IMG/VR virus record: IMGVR_UViG_3300033141_005269
Location: 1-64,000 of that record
Reading direction: 5' to 3' (one strand)
From: a virus
DNA length: 64,000 nt
Below the pieces are notes generated by a model. That model did not search any database, was not told the DNA's origin, and saw only the letters and a list, made by a program, of their open reading frames with translations. Positions 40,747-48,708 of the stretch are shown here, one piece after another (within the stretch, counting starts at the first letter, position 1; each line of letters starts with the position of its first letter). A program made the translations under genes and the position numbers.

Positions 40747-41907
40747 TTAATTTTCGTTATTGATTTCAACTTTGACGTAAACCCATCCTTGAGGCATTGG
40801 GTCTGGTCGTTGACCAGTTGAAACTAATACCGCGACAGAAGCCTTACTAGCAACATCTGAAAGTAATTGTTGAGTTTCCTCGTTATCCCAATCATAGATG
40901 TAAAAATCCGAGAAAATCACTACAATGTCCTTTGAACGCATTAAATTAATAACTCGACGTAGAACCGGAGCGACTTCAGTACCTCCGCCGCCACGAATAT
41001 GCGAAATTACCTTCTCGATTACGTCTTGTTGAGTTCGCCCTTCAATTGTTTCGTAAGCCGAAGAATCCCAGCAGATAACCGTAAATTCACATTTCCTCGC
41101 GATAGAATAAAGCTCTGTCATAGCTTGCGTGATTTCCGTATCAGACATCGAGCCACTCATATCTGGCAAGAAGAACACCTTGGGAATTGTATACCTGATT
41201 ATCCCTGGCAACGCTGGATGCTTGCGAGATGCTCGCCGATAACTTGAAACAACGGTTTTCCCAAGCCCAGTCATTATCGCTTGTCGAAGAATTGTTTCCC
41301 AGCTTACTTTCGAGTGTAGCATGCGGTCAATAACTCGTTTAAGTCCAGCTGGAACAGTACCCGCTAACTTCTGCGTGGAATAAGCTCGAATAACCCGGTC
41401 TCGCCATTTCTGCTCGAGGTCGTCTTCGGAGTTTTCTTGATTGTAAATTTCGGGGTCGCCTTCCTGCAAGACTTTGCCTTCGAGGTTATCATCGCCTTTG
41501 AGGTCATGAGTTAATCCATCTTCAATTTCATCGATTGGAATTTCAATCCCTTGTCCACCAGAACCTTTTTCGAACTGAACTTGTGAAGTCCACTCATGAC
41601 CACAAGAATCACATTTGAATTTAGCTTCGCCGTATTTAACTGAAAACTTCTTGATTCGAATTTGTTTGCTGCCACAAGCCGGGCATTTTGGAGCTCCGCC
41701 TGAAGGCATAGAAATTTTTGGGATTAAATCGTAAATTTCCTCTTTGCTCATTTTAGCTAAATCCTCTTCGTTATACTGAAACTTTTTGAAGAAATCATAG
41801 AACGCATTGAAAAACCGACGAATTGTCCAAGTCAGTCCGCTGAGCTGATATGGCGTTCGCAAGAAATCATCAATCATATCGTTGTTTAAAGAGTTTTGAC
41901 TCGCATA
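40747..41907 (-). CDS. metallopeptidase-like/VWA protein (DUF2201 type), exon 2
   Basis: The frame runs to an ATG at 41916; I set the exon boundary at 41907. Contains a zinc ribbon (CPACGSKQIRIKKFS ... CDSCGHEW) and a C-terminal von Willebrand A-like domain with the metal site PDMSGSMSD. Joined to 42647-42946 it gives a 486-residue protein of the metallopeptidase-like plus VWA type, which usually partners a MoxR ATPase. The MoxR gene lies just upstream here. Such pairs act as chaperones or remodelling machines; some archaeal viruses carry them. Confidence 0.8.
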   Translation of the reverse strand, partial: YASQNSLNNDMIDDFLRTPYQLSGLTWTIRRFFNAFYDFFKKFQYNEEDLAKMSKEEIYDLIPKISMPSGGAPKCPACGSKQIRIKKFSVKYGEAKFKCDSCGHEWTSQVQFEKGSGGQGIEIPIDEIEDGLTHDLKGDDNLEGKVLQEGDPEIYNQENSEDDLEQKWRDRVIRAYSTQKLAGTVPAGLKRVIDRMLHSKVSWETILRQAIMTGLGKTVVSSYRRASRKHPALPGIIRYTIPKVFFLPDMSGSMSDTEITQAMTELYSIARKCEFTVICWDSSAYETIEGRTQQDVIEKVISHIRGGGGTEVAPVLRRVINLMRSKDIVVIFSDFYIYDWDNEETQQLLSDVASKASVAVLVSTGQRPDPMPQGWVYVKVEINNEN

Positions 41908-42589
41908 TATCGCCATATTTTCTTATTATTTCTTTTCCTAAACTAAATTGGAATTCTGGATTTCGTTCTTGCCCCTGTTTATGCAGTTCCTTAAGAGCCC
42001 AGAAAATCCATTTAATTTCATCGGTTTCCCATGTCAAATTTCTAAGACGCTGTTTGCCTCGAATTTGAATCAAACGGTAAACTAGAAGGGCTTGAGGTTT
42101 TTTGATTATAAGAAAAGGAATTATTTGTTCTAAAATTGATTTTGAGCGAAACCAACTGACACATTCAAAGTTTAAATATAGATCTACTCCTTTGCCACGC
42201 TTTCTTCTTATTTTTCTGATTTTGAAACCAAATTTTCTTGAGATTTCTTTTCCAAAAAGGCTACTTTGTGTTATTCTAATTACAGGATGAGGGTATCGCT
42301 TGCCATTGACATTACTAAAGGTGATGGAAATCGTTCCATCTCCATCTATTAGTCCAGCTAAATAAGCTCTTTCGGTTTCTGAAAAGAGTTTTTCCTTGTC
42401 GATCCACCGTTTTTTCCAAATGTCTTCCATTGTCAATCTTCCGCTTAAACCTTTTCTATCAAGGAAACCTTTCAAAGTTGTCCAACGACAACCTAATTGT
42501 TTTGCAATATCATCTAATTTCATTACTCGATAATTTTCAAGAACGAATTTCTCCCGCTCGGGAGTCCAGAAAACCCGCTTTGATTTCAT
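41870..42589 (-). CDS. LAGLIDADG homing endonuclease inside VWA gene
   Basis: 239 residues; N-terminal helix-turn-helix-like region (MKSKRVFWTPEREKFVLENYRVMKLDDIAKQLG) then AYLAGLIDGDGTISI, one clear LAGLIDADG motif, so it may act as a dimer or have a degenerate second motif. It almost fills the insertion (41908-42646) separating the two VWA exons, and its end overlaps exon 2. Confidence 0.88.
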   Translation of the reverse strand: MKSKRVFWTPEREKFVLENYRVMKLDDIAKQLGCRWTTLKGFLDRKGLSGRLTMEDIWKKRWIDKEKLFSETERAYLAGLIDGDGTISITFSNVNGKRYPHPVIRITQSSLFGKEISRKFGFKIRKIRRKRGKGVDLYLNFECVSWFRSKSILEQIIPFLIIKKPQALLVYRLIQIRGKQRLRNLTWETDEIKWIFWALKELHKQGQERNPEFQFSLGKEIIRKYGDICESKLFKQRYD

Positions 42590-42646
42590 CTTATATCAAG
42601 AAATTATTACATAAATTCCCTAATAAGCCTTTCCTTTTGGCGACAT

Positions 42647-42946
42647 AATGCGATCTGTCACAAGATTCCACATGAAATGATTTCGATGACCTGCTCGTTT
42701 GGCATCTCGGAAAGCAATATGCATTGTCTCATGTGCGAGAAGCCATGCTTTAGCATCAGATTGCAGATTAGCCCAGAATTTGGGATTAATTGCCATGATA
42801 TCGTTTCGAGTTACTCCAGCAGTAGGCACATCTTCGCTTAAGATTATGCGAACCCGGCGAAGTAAGCTTGAGATGAATGGAGCCACGACTGTTAAGGCTG
42901 AGCTAAACTCATCATAATCCTTTTTAATTCGCTCGAATAAATCCAA
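42647..42946 (-). CDS. metallopeptidase-like/VWA protein, exon 1
   Basis: TTG start eight bases after TTTTTTGGAGG, 27 bases downstream of the MoxR stop. Encodes the DUF2201 N-terminal part with a zinc-peptidase-like AHETMHIAF (HExxH). Reads into stop codons after DRIMSPKGKAY. Joining CGCATT (42647) to TATGCG (41907) gives DRIYASQNSLNNDMIDDFL in one frame. Exon ends CGCAT/ATGCG and intron ends TCGCCA/TGGCGA are complementary. Confidence 0.75.
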
Positions 42947-42972
42947 AAACGAATCCTCCAAAAAATTAAGGA

Positions 42973-43383
42973 TTAAGCTGCAATCGCATCTTTTAATCCA
43001 ATCGCTATTTTGCTGAGTGTTTTGCGATAATGAGGTTGGTGGAGTATCAACTGTTGAAGAAGTTTTATTAATTTCTGTCTTTTCATCGAAGTGCAAGTTA
43101 TGACCAGAAATTCAGTTCGCATGGAAGACATTACATCGATGAGCGGAAAAGCTTTCTTCATATCCTTCGCTTTGCTGAGCCAACTCGCGAGCATAATCGC
43201 ACTCATGTATTGAGCATCGAACGCCAAGTTACGAAAGCTTTCTGGTTTCTTGATTAATTCGTTTATGTTGACTTGAGTTTTCATGAACGCTTGAAATTTG
43301 GCTCCAACTTCTTGCCCAACATATCCTTTTATATCATCTGGTGAATCAAAGCCTTCTTTCAATTCGAGAGCGAGCCAAGACCA
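42973..43383 (-). CDS. MoxR-type ATPase, exon 5 (C-terminal domain)
   Basis: Begins TGG TCT TGG in frame and encodes WSWLALELKEGFDSP ... GYVGQEVGAKFQAFMKT, the lid and C-terminal region of a MoxR-like ATPase, to the stop at 42973. It has no natural start. Removing the 22-nt hairpin 43384-43405 joins it in frame to exon 4 as PREWSWLALEL. Confidence 0.75.
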   Translation of the reverse strand, partial: WSWLALELKEGFDSPDDIKGYVGQEVGAKFQAFMKTQVNINELIKKPESFRNLAFDAQYMSAIMLASWLSKAKDMKKAFPLIDVMSSMRTEFLVITCTSMKRQKLIKLLQQLILHQPHYRKTLSKIAIGLKDAIAA

Positions 43384-43405
43384 TGTTATGCCGGAAGCTT
43401 ATAAC
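43384..43405 (-). other. 22-nt hairpin insertion within MoxR gene (mini-intron candidate)
   Basis: Minus-strand GTTAT and ATAAC (5 bp) close an 11-nt loop. The insertion shifts the frame by one and splits the motif PREW. Neighbouring exon ends GCCGAGA and TCTTGGC can pair around it. Its first eight bases equal those proposed for intron 2 of the same gene. Confidence 0.55.
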
Positions 43406-43501
43406 TTCTCTCGGCACGGGATATGGGTCAAGTGTCTCGCGTCTTCTCGGTGGCATCATTAGATAATTTTCGTCCTGAAATGCTATTTCCCGGCTATAAA
43501 T
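43406..43501 (-). CDS. MoxR-type ATPase, exon 4
   Basis: Encodes IYSREIAFQDENYLMMPPRR and on to DPYPVPRE, a conserved MoxR stretch before the lid domain. Upstream it runs into the end of the third endonuclease gene; downstream it meets the 22-nt hairpin. Exact left boundary is uncertain by several codons. Confidence 0.6.
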
Positions 43502-44342
43502 GGTTTTCCCTTCTTTTTTGGCATTCATTCAAAAGTTTGAGAGCAACACCCTTTTTGATTTTAAGAAATGGAATTATCGACTCAAGAAAAATTATAATAT
43601 CGGTCATACGTTGAATTCGCCAGTTCCAACAAATGCCATATTTTCCATGTTTAGAACCATAAATGAATCCGCCGACCTTATCTTTCAGCCAAAGCATGAT
43701 TTCCTTATTTTTATTTGCAATTCCTAAATGGTGTTGATAGCCCTTTATTTTGTCGAAATGACAATAACCTTCTCCATCAAAAAGACCAGCAATATAGAGG
43801 AGATCATCTTTGGGCGGAATTTTGATTGTTTGTTCGAATAGTTTCGGTTTTCTAGTCTTTAGTCCAATACTTTCCAAATATTCAGAAATTATCTTTCGAT
43901 CGCGATGAAGAAATTTAGTAATTTGTCTTATCGTGAATCCTTTTGAATATAGTTTTCTAGCTTGCTCTTTTTCGGCATCTGAGAATTTTTTTCTTCGCCT
44001 TTTAATTTGATCCTCAAACTTCTTTAATACGCGAATTACAGTTGTAACCGCGCAACCAGATCTTTTAGCGATTTCCTCTAACGAAAGACCCTTTCTATAA
44101 AGTCTAAGGATCGATTGATTACGCCTCGAAATTTCTGATCTTTTCTCTTTGGAAAGTTTCGGACTTCTTCTCATTTCATTTGGTAGAGTTTTCAAAATTC
44201 GCGAAAGAGTAGAATGACCGATACCATATTTAGAAAGAATCTTTTTCCATTTAATTCCATTGATGTAATCGGAAACTATTGCTTTTCGGGTGTCCTCAGA
44301 TAACTTCATTATTGCCACAATAATAAAAGAGGGAAAACTCAC
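43494..44342 (-). CDS. LAGLIDADG homing endonuclease, third in MoxR gene
   Basis: 282 residues starting at GTG. Two helix-turn-helix segments (YRKGLSLEEIAKRSGCAVTTVIRVL and KLYSKGFTIRQITKFLHRDRKIISEYL) precede the LAGLIDADG motif YIAGLFDGEGYCH. The insertion 43502-44341 is hardly larger than the gene, leaving no room for a group I or II ribozyme. Confidence 0.87.
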   Translation of the reverse strand: MSFPSFIIVAIMKLSEDTRKAIVSDYINGIKWKKILSKYGIGHSTLSRILKTLPNEMRRSPKLSKEKRSEISRRNQSILRLYRKGLSLEEIAKRSGCAVTTVIRVLKKFEDQIKRRRKKFSDAEKEQARKLYSKGFTIRQITKFLHRDRKIISEYLESIGLKTRKPKLFEQTIKIPPKDDLLYIAGLFDGEGYCHFDKIKGYQHHLGIANKNKEIMLWLKDKVGGFIYGSKHGKYGICWNWRIQRMTDIIIFLESIIPFLKIKKGVALKLLNECQKRRENHL

Positions 44343-44422
44343 TTATAAACCTGTAGGAAAGCATATGTTCGCTTGTCCCAAGCATCGCCATATTTCTCAT
44401 CCATCCACTTCCGCCAGTCATC
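44342..44422 (-). CDS. MoxR-type ATPase, exon 3 (27 codons)
   Basis: Encodes DDWRKWMDEKYGDAWDKR then TYAFLQVYK, the segment after sensor 1 in MoxR proteins. It is isolated between two endonuclease genes with no start of its own. Boundaries are inferred from frame and family pattern; the left one could be at 44351. Confidence 0.6.
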
Positions 44423-44429
44423 TCAGCGG

Positions 44430-44987
44430 TTATAAGGAAAAGCCCACATATTCTTCTATTTCATTTATGACCATGGAAACTTTATCGCGTTTAATAACCA
44501 GATAAGGAAGAATTAGCTTCAAGATTTTGCCTACTTCAAGAAGAGGGTATTTCGCCCAAGCATAAACATTCTTTTTGGAGGTATATCCCGCTATTTGCTT
44601 GCCCTTTGGATCGGAAATTGTTATTCCGCCACCAAATCTACTTACTAGCCAAGACATGATATCTTTTGATGTATTATAAACAGAGAGTCTGACTTCTAAA
44701 GTTTCTTTTTTCCAACGTTTCCGTCGTTGAGTTACTAACGAACCCTCGCCATCGAATAAACCTGCAAAGTAAATTAAATCTTTTTCTGGAATATTATTCC
44801 TCATCACTGGATGTTTGAATCGATGGCGGGTTATTCCATGCTTTTCAAGAATATATAAAATCGTAGTGTTCGAGACTCCAAGTTGACGCGCAACCTCTTT
44901 GGCATTATGGCAAGCTAAATAAAGGCGAATTACTTCCTCTTCATTAAGTTTAGATTTAAATTTTTTCGCTCGGAGTTTCCATGACAT
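44430..44987 (-). CDS. LAGLIDADG homing endonuclease, second in MoxR gene
   Basis: 185 residues: HTH-like start (LNEEEVIRLYLACHNAKEVARQLGVSNTTILYIL) and FAGLFDGEGSLVTQ. Occupies most of the insertion 44423-45028, whose ends carry GGTTATAAG/CTTATAACC (9 bp) and, further in, GCCCAC/GTGGGC (6 bp). Confidence 0.87.
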   Translation of the reverse strand: MSWKLRAKKFKSKLNEEEVIRLYLACHNAKEVARQLGVSNTTILYILEKHGITRHRFKHPVMRNNIPEKDLIYFAGLFDGEGSLVTQRRKRWKKETLEVRLSVYNTSKDIMSWLVSRFGGGITISDPKGKQIAGYTSKKNVYAWAKYPLLEVGKILKLILPYLVIKRDKVSMVINEIEEYVGFSL

Positions 44988-45028
44988 CTATTTCAACCAT
45001 AAGAAAGTAGTGGGCGGTAACTTATAAC

Positions 45029-45298
45029 CTTTACTGTTGGTGGTTGGATGCGAATGATTTTAAATCGCGAGGCTAACGGGGCAGAAATTAAATGTGCAAT
45101 GCTGGAATGTTCAGGGGCATTGCCCGCTGCGATAACCATAGTTCCAGAACTGAATTGAACAAAGCCCGCTAGATGGTCAAGAATTACTGGATAGCTAGCA
45201 GCTTCGACATCGGGCCTATTAATTTGTGTGAATTCGTCCGCGAATAGTATTCCAGAAGTGCATGAATGCAACACAGCCCAAGCGATTCGCCGGAAGGC
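45029..45298 (-). CDS. MoxR-type ATPase, exon 2 (Walker B region)
   Basis: Reads AFRRIAWAVLHSCTSGILFADEFTQI (Walker B: ILFADE) ... MVIAAGNAPEHSSIAHLI (sensor 1 with Asn) ... APLASRFKIIRI (arginine finger region) and PPTVK. The apparent ATG at 45274 lies inside this conserved stretch, so it is not a true gene start. Followed in frame by exon 3 only after removing 44423-45028. Confidence 0.75.
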
Positions 45299-45304
45299 TA
45301 AACC

Positions 45305-45853
45305 TCAGCCAAATTTTCTATTATAATACTCGACTAGGATAGGATACTTTTCTTCAAGAAATCTTATTACTTTTTCCGCTTGCTTTCGCTTTACGATTAG
45401 ATATGGCAAAACCGATTTTAGAATGATGTAAGCCTTGAACCGATCATAAGTTTGCCAATGATAAACTATTTCTTGATGGAAAGAATAAGGCTTTGAGGCG
45501 TAATAATTAGATCCAAATTTCTTCTTCAGCCATTCAGCTAACTCTTTCGAGGTATTTGCAACTCGCACGCCTATTCGCCTTTGATAATCCCGTCCCTTCC
45601 ATTTATCGAATTTGATATTGCCATCAGCATCAAGCATACCCGCAAAATAAATTAAGGAATCTTTGTCTGGTAACTCGAAATTTTTAATAAACGGTCTTCT
45701 CGTCTTCGGCTTAATCAAGCCAAGTCTAATTGCTGTCATCCTTACACAAGCGGAAGAACATCCTATAATCTCTGCAATTTGTTTATAAGTTAAATTCGAA
45801 GTAATTAAGAACTCCTTGATTTTGTTTACTTTGAACTTATCTAGTCGGTTCAT
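45305..45853 (-). CDS. LAGLIDADG homing endonuclease, first in MoxR gene
   Basis: 182 residues: HTH-like LTYKQIAEIIGCSSACVRMTAIRL and YFAGMLDADGNIKF. Fills nearly all of the insertion 45299-45864. The insertion lies between Walker A and Walker B exons of the ATPase. Confidence 0.87.
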   Translation of the reverse strand: MNRLDKFKVNKIKEFLITSNLTYKQIAEIIGCSSACVRMTAIRLGLIKPKTRRPFIKNFELPDKDSLIYFAGMLDADGNIKFDKWKGRDYQRRIGVRVANTSKELAEWLKKKFGSNYYASKPYSFHQEIVYHWQTYDRFKAYIILKSVLPYLIVKRKQAEKVIRFLEEKYPILVEYYNRKFG

Positions 45854-45864
45854 AATAGGAAATA

Positions 45865-46239
45865 TAGCCTCATGGGATTTAAACCCTCCTGTGGCTCGTA
45901 GAATGAAGTATGATTATGGCTTCTGGGAATGCCTATCAAATCCTCTGGGGCAATTGTTGATAAGCGGATATCAGTTAGCACGAAGTAATTATCTGGCGCG
46001 TTCAATATTTCGAAGAACTCTTTTTCTCCATCGTGAGAAATCACGAACTTGCCTTGTTTCCAACGCAATCGCATGCATATGAACTTCTTGCCGAGTTTTT
46101 GTGCGATTTGTTCCGCGGCTTCATAAACCGAAATTGATTTCCCGATTCCTGGCGCACCTAGTACGAGCAAAGCTCGTCGCCTTGCTACTTCACTGAAATA
46201 TCTTCTGACTATATAATTCCGAAGCTCGGAAATCCTCAT
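45865..46239 (-). CDS. MoxR-type AAA+ ATPase, exon 1 (Walker A)
   Basis: ATG behind TTTTTGGAGGATTAAC. MRISELRNYIVRRYFSEVAR then VLGAPGIGKSIS (Walker A) and PEDLIGIPR, standard for MoxR/RavA ATPases. The frame stops soon after GLNPMRL. Splicing exons 1-5 gives a 410-residue protein with all AAA+ motifs in order. AGGCTA at the exon end is complementary to TAGCCT at the exon 2 junction. It would work with the VWA protein encoded next. Confidence 0.8.
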
Positions 46240-46263
46240 GTTAATCCTCCAAAAATTCGAGAG

Positions 46264-46980
46264 TTACTTCAAGGCTTTACTCAATCGATACGGCGCAACC
46301 ACATCTTCCATTTGTTGGATTATTGCGTTATTATGCTCGCGAATATCTTTTACTTGCTGGTCAGCTAATTTGAAAAGCTCAACTAACTCATCGATAAACT
46401 GAGAAGCAAAATGAATATCGCTGTAATAGTTAATATGAAAGCTTTTCGAGAAGCTTCGATTGGAATAAATCTCTATTCTTGATGGTGTATTTGTTTCGAG
46501 TTTAATTGCAGAAACTTCGAGAGGAGTTAGTCTGAATGAACGAGAAAGAGAATAATCGAAAACCTTCTTTACTTCTGGTAGTTTATAAATTACTTCATTA
46601 TCAGATGGTCGTTTTATCTGCTTTGTAAGCTTCACTAACTTATCGAAGTCTTCCATAATGCTTTTGCGAAGATGTGGAAGAATCTGGTCTCCGTACTTGA
46701 TGATAAATTCGATGAAATCGGTGTAAAGATTTCTTCCATAAGTATACCAGCTGGTCTTAGCTCGGAACCAAGTACCAATTGCCAGACGAGTAGGACGCCA
46801 ACCTTCATCGAGCTCAATTTGAGTTACTGTATATTTTCTGCGAAGCGGTTTAAGTGATTCAAACGCAAATTTAGTTCGCGAATAAATCATGTTTTCAAGT
46901 AAGCGAGTGTTAACCTTTTCTGCAGTTTCGAGTATGAAAACGAGTTTTGGTTTAATTTCCCGAAGATGTTGAATTATCAT
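46264..46980 (-). CDS. unknown protein (238 aa)
   Basis: ATG 46980 behind TTTTGGAGG. Alternating helices and strands with aromatic-rich centre (GTWFRAKTSWYTYGRNLYTDFIEFI), C-terminal coiled coil (FIDELVELFKLADQQVKDIREHNNAIIQQMEDVV). First gene upstream of the MoxR unit, 24 bases away, so probably co-expressed. Confidence 0.6.
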   Translation of the reverse strand: MIIQHLREIKPKLVFILETAEKVNTRLLENMIYSRTKFAFESLKPLRRKYTVTQIELDEGWRPTRLAIGTWFRAKTSWYTYGRNLYTDFIEFIIKYGDQILPHLRKSIMEDFDKLVKLTKQIKRPSDNEVIYKLPEVKKVFDYSLSRSFRLTPLEVSAIKLETNTPSRIEIYSNRSFSKSFHINYYSDIHFASQFIDELVELFKLADQQVKDIREHNNAIIQQMEDVVAPYRLSKALK

Positions 46981-47010
46981 GAAAACCTCCAAAATAGAAA
47001 GAATGTTAAG

Positions 47011-47205
47011 TTAGTCCAATCCGGCTATGAATGCCGCTAGAATAGAAAGTATGAAAATGTAAAGTCCAATACAAAAGACAAGTGAAACTAAATTTTGCCA
47101 GAAGCCGATTGGTTGAAGGAATTGCCATAGCAACCATACTGGAATTGCTGGAACGATGAGTACTATTATGACTATTAGAATTAGAAACAAATCTTCACGA
47201 GACAT
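47011..47205 (-). CDS. two-span membrane protein (64 aa)
   Basis: ATG behind TTTTGGAGGG. Almost wholly hydrophobic: FLILIVIIVLIVPAIPVWLLW and LVSLVFCIGLYIFILSILAAF. Holin-like in size and topology, but far from lysis-type genes. Confidence 0.65.
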   Translation of the reverse strand: MSREDLFLILIVIIVLIVPAIPVWLLWQFLQPIGFWQNLVSLVFCIGLYIFILSILAAFIAGLD

Positions 47206-47221
47206 TTTTTCCCTCCAAAAC

Positions 47222-47425
47222 TTAAGATGTCAAGCAATTAGCCAAGATTTCCTCGAGAGAAACTCGTTTACCACAAGACTTCCAAAAATCAACTAGAGAG
47301 GAGCCTATTTTGACTAGAGTGCAAACAGATGGACATGAAGAAAGATCTGGACAGAACCTGCAACAAATGAATTTGTCTAAACCAGATTTAATTTCGCACT
47401 CCTGAAGGCAATATTTTCTAGTCAT
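47222..47425 (-). CDS. cysteine-rich small protein (67 aa)
   Basis: Nine cysteines (KYCLQECEI, FICCRFCPDLSSCPSVC, SCGKRVSLEEILANCLTS). Paralogue of the protein at 47739-47915 (shared KYC, CCxFC and SLEE(I/L)..LTS end). Likely binds zinc or an iron-sulfur cluster. Start overlaps the SWIM gene stop. Confidence 0.65.
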   Translation of the reverse strand: MTRKYCLQECEIKSGLDKFICCRFCPDLSSCPSVCTLVKIGSSLVDFWKSCGKRVSLEEILANCLTS

Positions 47426-47697
47426 TTGCGACGCAACCTTTCAGTAATTAAGATTATTTCGTCAGAAATTTGCTCATCAAACTCGATAACTTTGAAAGCC
47501 TTTTGCAAACTGAGTAAGTATTTTCCAATTACCGAGTCGTGGAAAAATTCTGGATTTATTTCCCCGGTATAACAAAGAACTGCTAATGCATGTGGGCAGA
47601 AAATATCATCGATTTGACAAGTACAAGTCAGCGATTCGTCAGAAAACTTAACCAAGAAAAGATTATTCCTTTTGTCTTTAACCAAGAATTTTCGCAT
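47422..47697 (-). CDS. SWIM-domain small protein A (91 aa)
   Basis: RKFLVKDKRNNLFLVKFSDESLTCTCQIDDIFCPHALAVL: SWIM motif CxCx7CxH. C-terminus FKVIEFDEQISDEIILITERL matches two further paralogues at 47918 and 48217. SWIM proteins bind DNA or Rad51-like proteins; the RadA-like protein of this virus also carries one. Confidence 0.7.
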   Translation of the reverse strand: MRKFLVKDKRNNLFLVKFSDESLTCTCQIDDIFCPHALAVLCYTGEINPEFFHDSVIGKYLLSLQKAFKVIEFDEQISDEIILITERLRRK

Positions 47698-47738
47698 GAT
47701 TATCACTTGTAATAAGTATTAAATACCTCCTCCAAAAA

Positions 47739-47915
47739 TTAAGAAGTTAATTGTTCAGCAATAAGCTCCTCAAGAGAACATCTGTATGGGCAAGGGTCAC
47801 GATAGAAAACGCACATGGGTGACCGTATACATGTTTTGAACTTTTCGCAAAAATAACAACAATATACCTTTCCATGTCTGCAAGGACCTAATCGGCAATA
47901 TTTTTTCTCGGACAT
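47739..47915 (-). CDS. cysteine-rich small protein, paralogue (58 aa)
   Basis: ATG start; MSEKKYCRLGPCRHGKVYCCYFCEKFKTC ... CSLEELIAEQLTS. Pairs with a SWIM gene in the same order as 47222/47422, so SWIM plus Cys-rich forms a duplicated two-gene cassette. Confidence 0.6.
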   Translation of the reverse strand: MSEKKYCRLGPCRHGKVYCCYFCEKFKTCIRSPMCVFYRDPCPYRCSLEELIAEQLTS

Positions 47916-47917
47916 TA

Positions 47918-48217
47918 TTATCCACGCCCCATAGAATCAGCAAGACGGATTATTGTGCCGGTAAGCTCTGGGTCGATTTCCTCAACATTAAACAGACTGC
48001 TTAATGATTCGACATAAGAAATATCATCAAGCTCATCGATTTTGCCGAGATTAATGTTGAACTTGAACCACACTTGCAGAATATGCTTGCATGTCTTCCT
48101 TCTGAAAATCCAGTATTTACAGTCGCACTGCCACTCATCGTTTCGAGTTAAGCTCACAATGTATTTTTTCCTCGAAAGTTTATCAGTAACAACAAATTTC
48201 CTTTTCCATCGTCCCAT
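47918..48217 (-). CDS. SWIM-domain small protein B (99 aa)
   Basis: MGRWKRKFVVTDKLSRKKYIVSLTRNDEWQCDCKYWIFRRKTCKHIL: SWIM CxCx9CxH, then a shared C-terminal half (LFNVEEIDPELTGTIIRL). Overlaps the upstream stop by one base. Confidence 0.7.
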   Translation of the reverse strand: MGRWKRKFVVTDKLSRKKYIVSLTRNDEWQCDCKYWIFRRKTCKHILQVWFKFNINLGKIDELDDISYVESLSSLFNVEEIDPELTGTIIRLADSMGRG

Positions 48218-48495
48218 TATTCATCACCCTTTAAAGCGAAAGAAATTAAGGCTATATCATTCGGAATATCCGGATTAATTTCGATAATGCGAAAAAGGTC
48301 TTTAACCGCGAAAGATATTAAAGTAATTGAATAACCAAGTGAGTCTAAAACGACTACCGCATGAATGCAAGGACGAGGAACTTTATTTCGACCACAAGTA
48401 CAAGAAATCCGTGGTACATCATCTATTGGAGCCATAAGCTCAACGATGAATTTTTTCTTTGTAAGTTTATTTTCAACCAGAAACTTCCTCTTCAT
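48217..48495 (-). CDS. SWIM-domain small protein C (92 aa)
   Basis: ATG 48495. MKRKFLVENKLTKKKFIVEL ... ISCTCGRNKVPRPCIHAVVVL: SWIM CxCx8CxH; C-terminus LFRIIEINPDIPNDIALISF aligns with proteins A and B. Third member of the array. Confidence 0.7.
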   Translation of the reverse strand: MKRKFLVENKLTKKKFIVELMAPIDDVPRISCTCGRNKVPRPCIHAVVVLDSLGYSITLISFAVKDLFRIIEINPDIPNDIALISFALKGDE

Positions 48496-48679
48496 ACTTC
48501 TGGACGAGCTCATGTTTAATGCCCTTCATTTCGAGGAAACTAAGAAACTCCTTGAGTCCGTCTCGTGGTTTACGCTTTCTGAATTCGCGCCAGACCCTTT
48601 TCATATAAACTGGGTCAGCCCAAATTTTGATTATTTGAATCATATCATTTGTGCGAATCCAGTAAAAACGTGCTTCCAA
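48473..48679 (-). CDS. small basic protein (68 aa)
   Basis: TTG 48679 behind TTTTTTGGAGG (a nearer TTG is too close). Basic helical sequence (VYMKRVWREFRKRKPRDGLKEFLSFLEMKG). Overlaps SWIM gene C by 23 bases. Confidence 0.55.
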   Translation of the reverse strand: MEARFYWIRTNDMIQIIKIWADPVYMKRVWREFRKRKPRDGLKEFLSFLEMKGIKHELVQKYEEEVSG

Positions 48680-48708
48680 AGAAAGCAAACCTCCAAAAAA
48701 TAATTTGC

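Noticed and set aside
41870-46239. Group I or II introns carrying the endonucleases
   Set aside because: Only tens of bases remain outside each endonuclease gene, too little for a self-splicing core.
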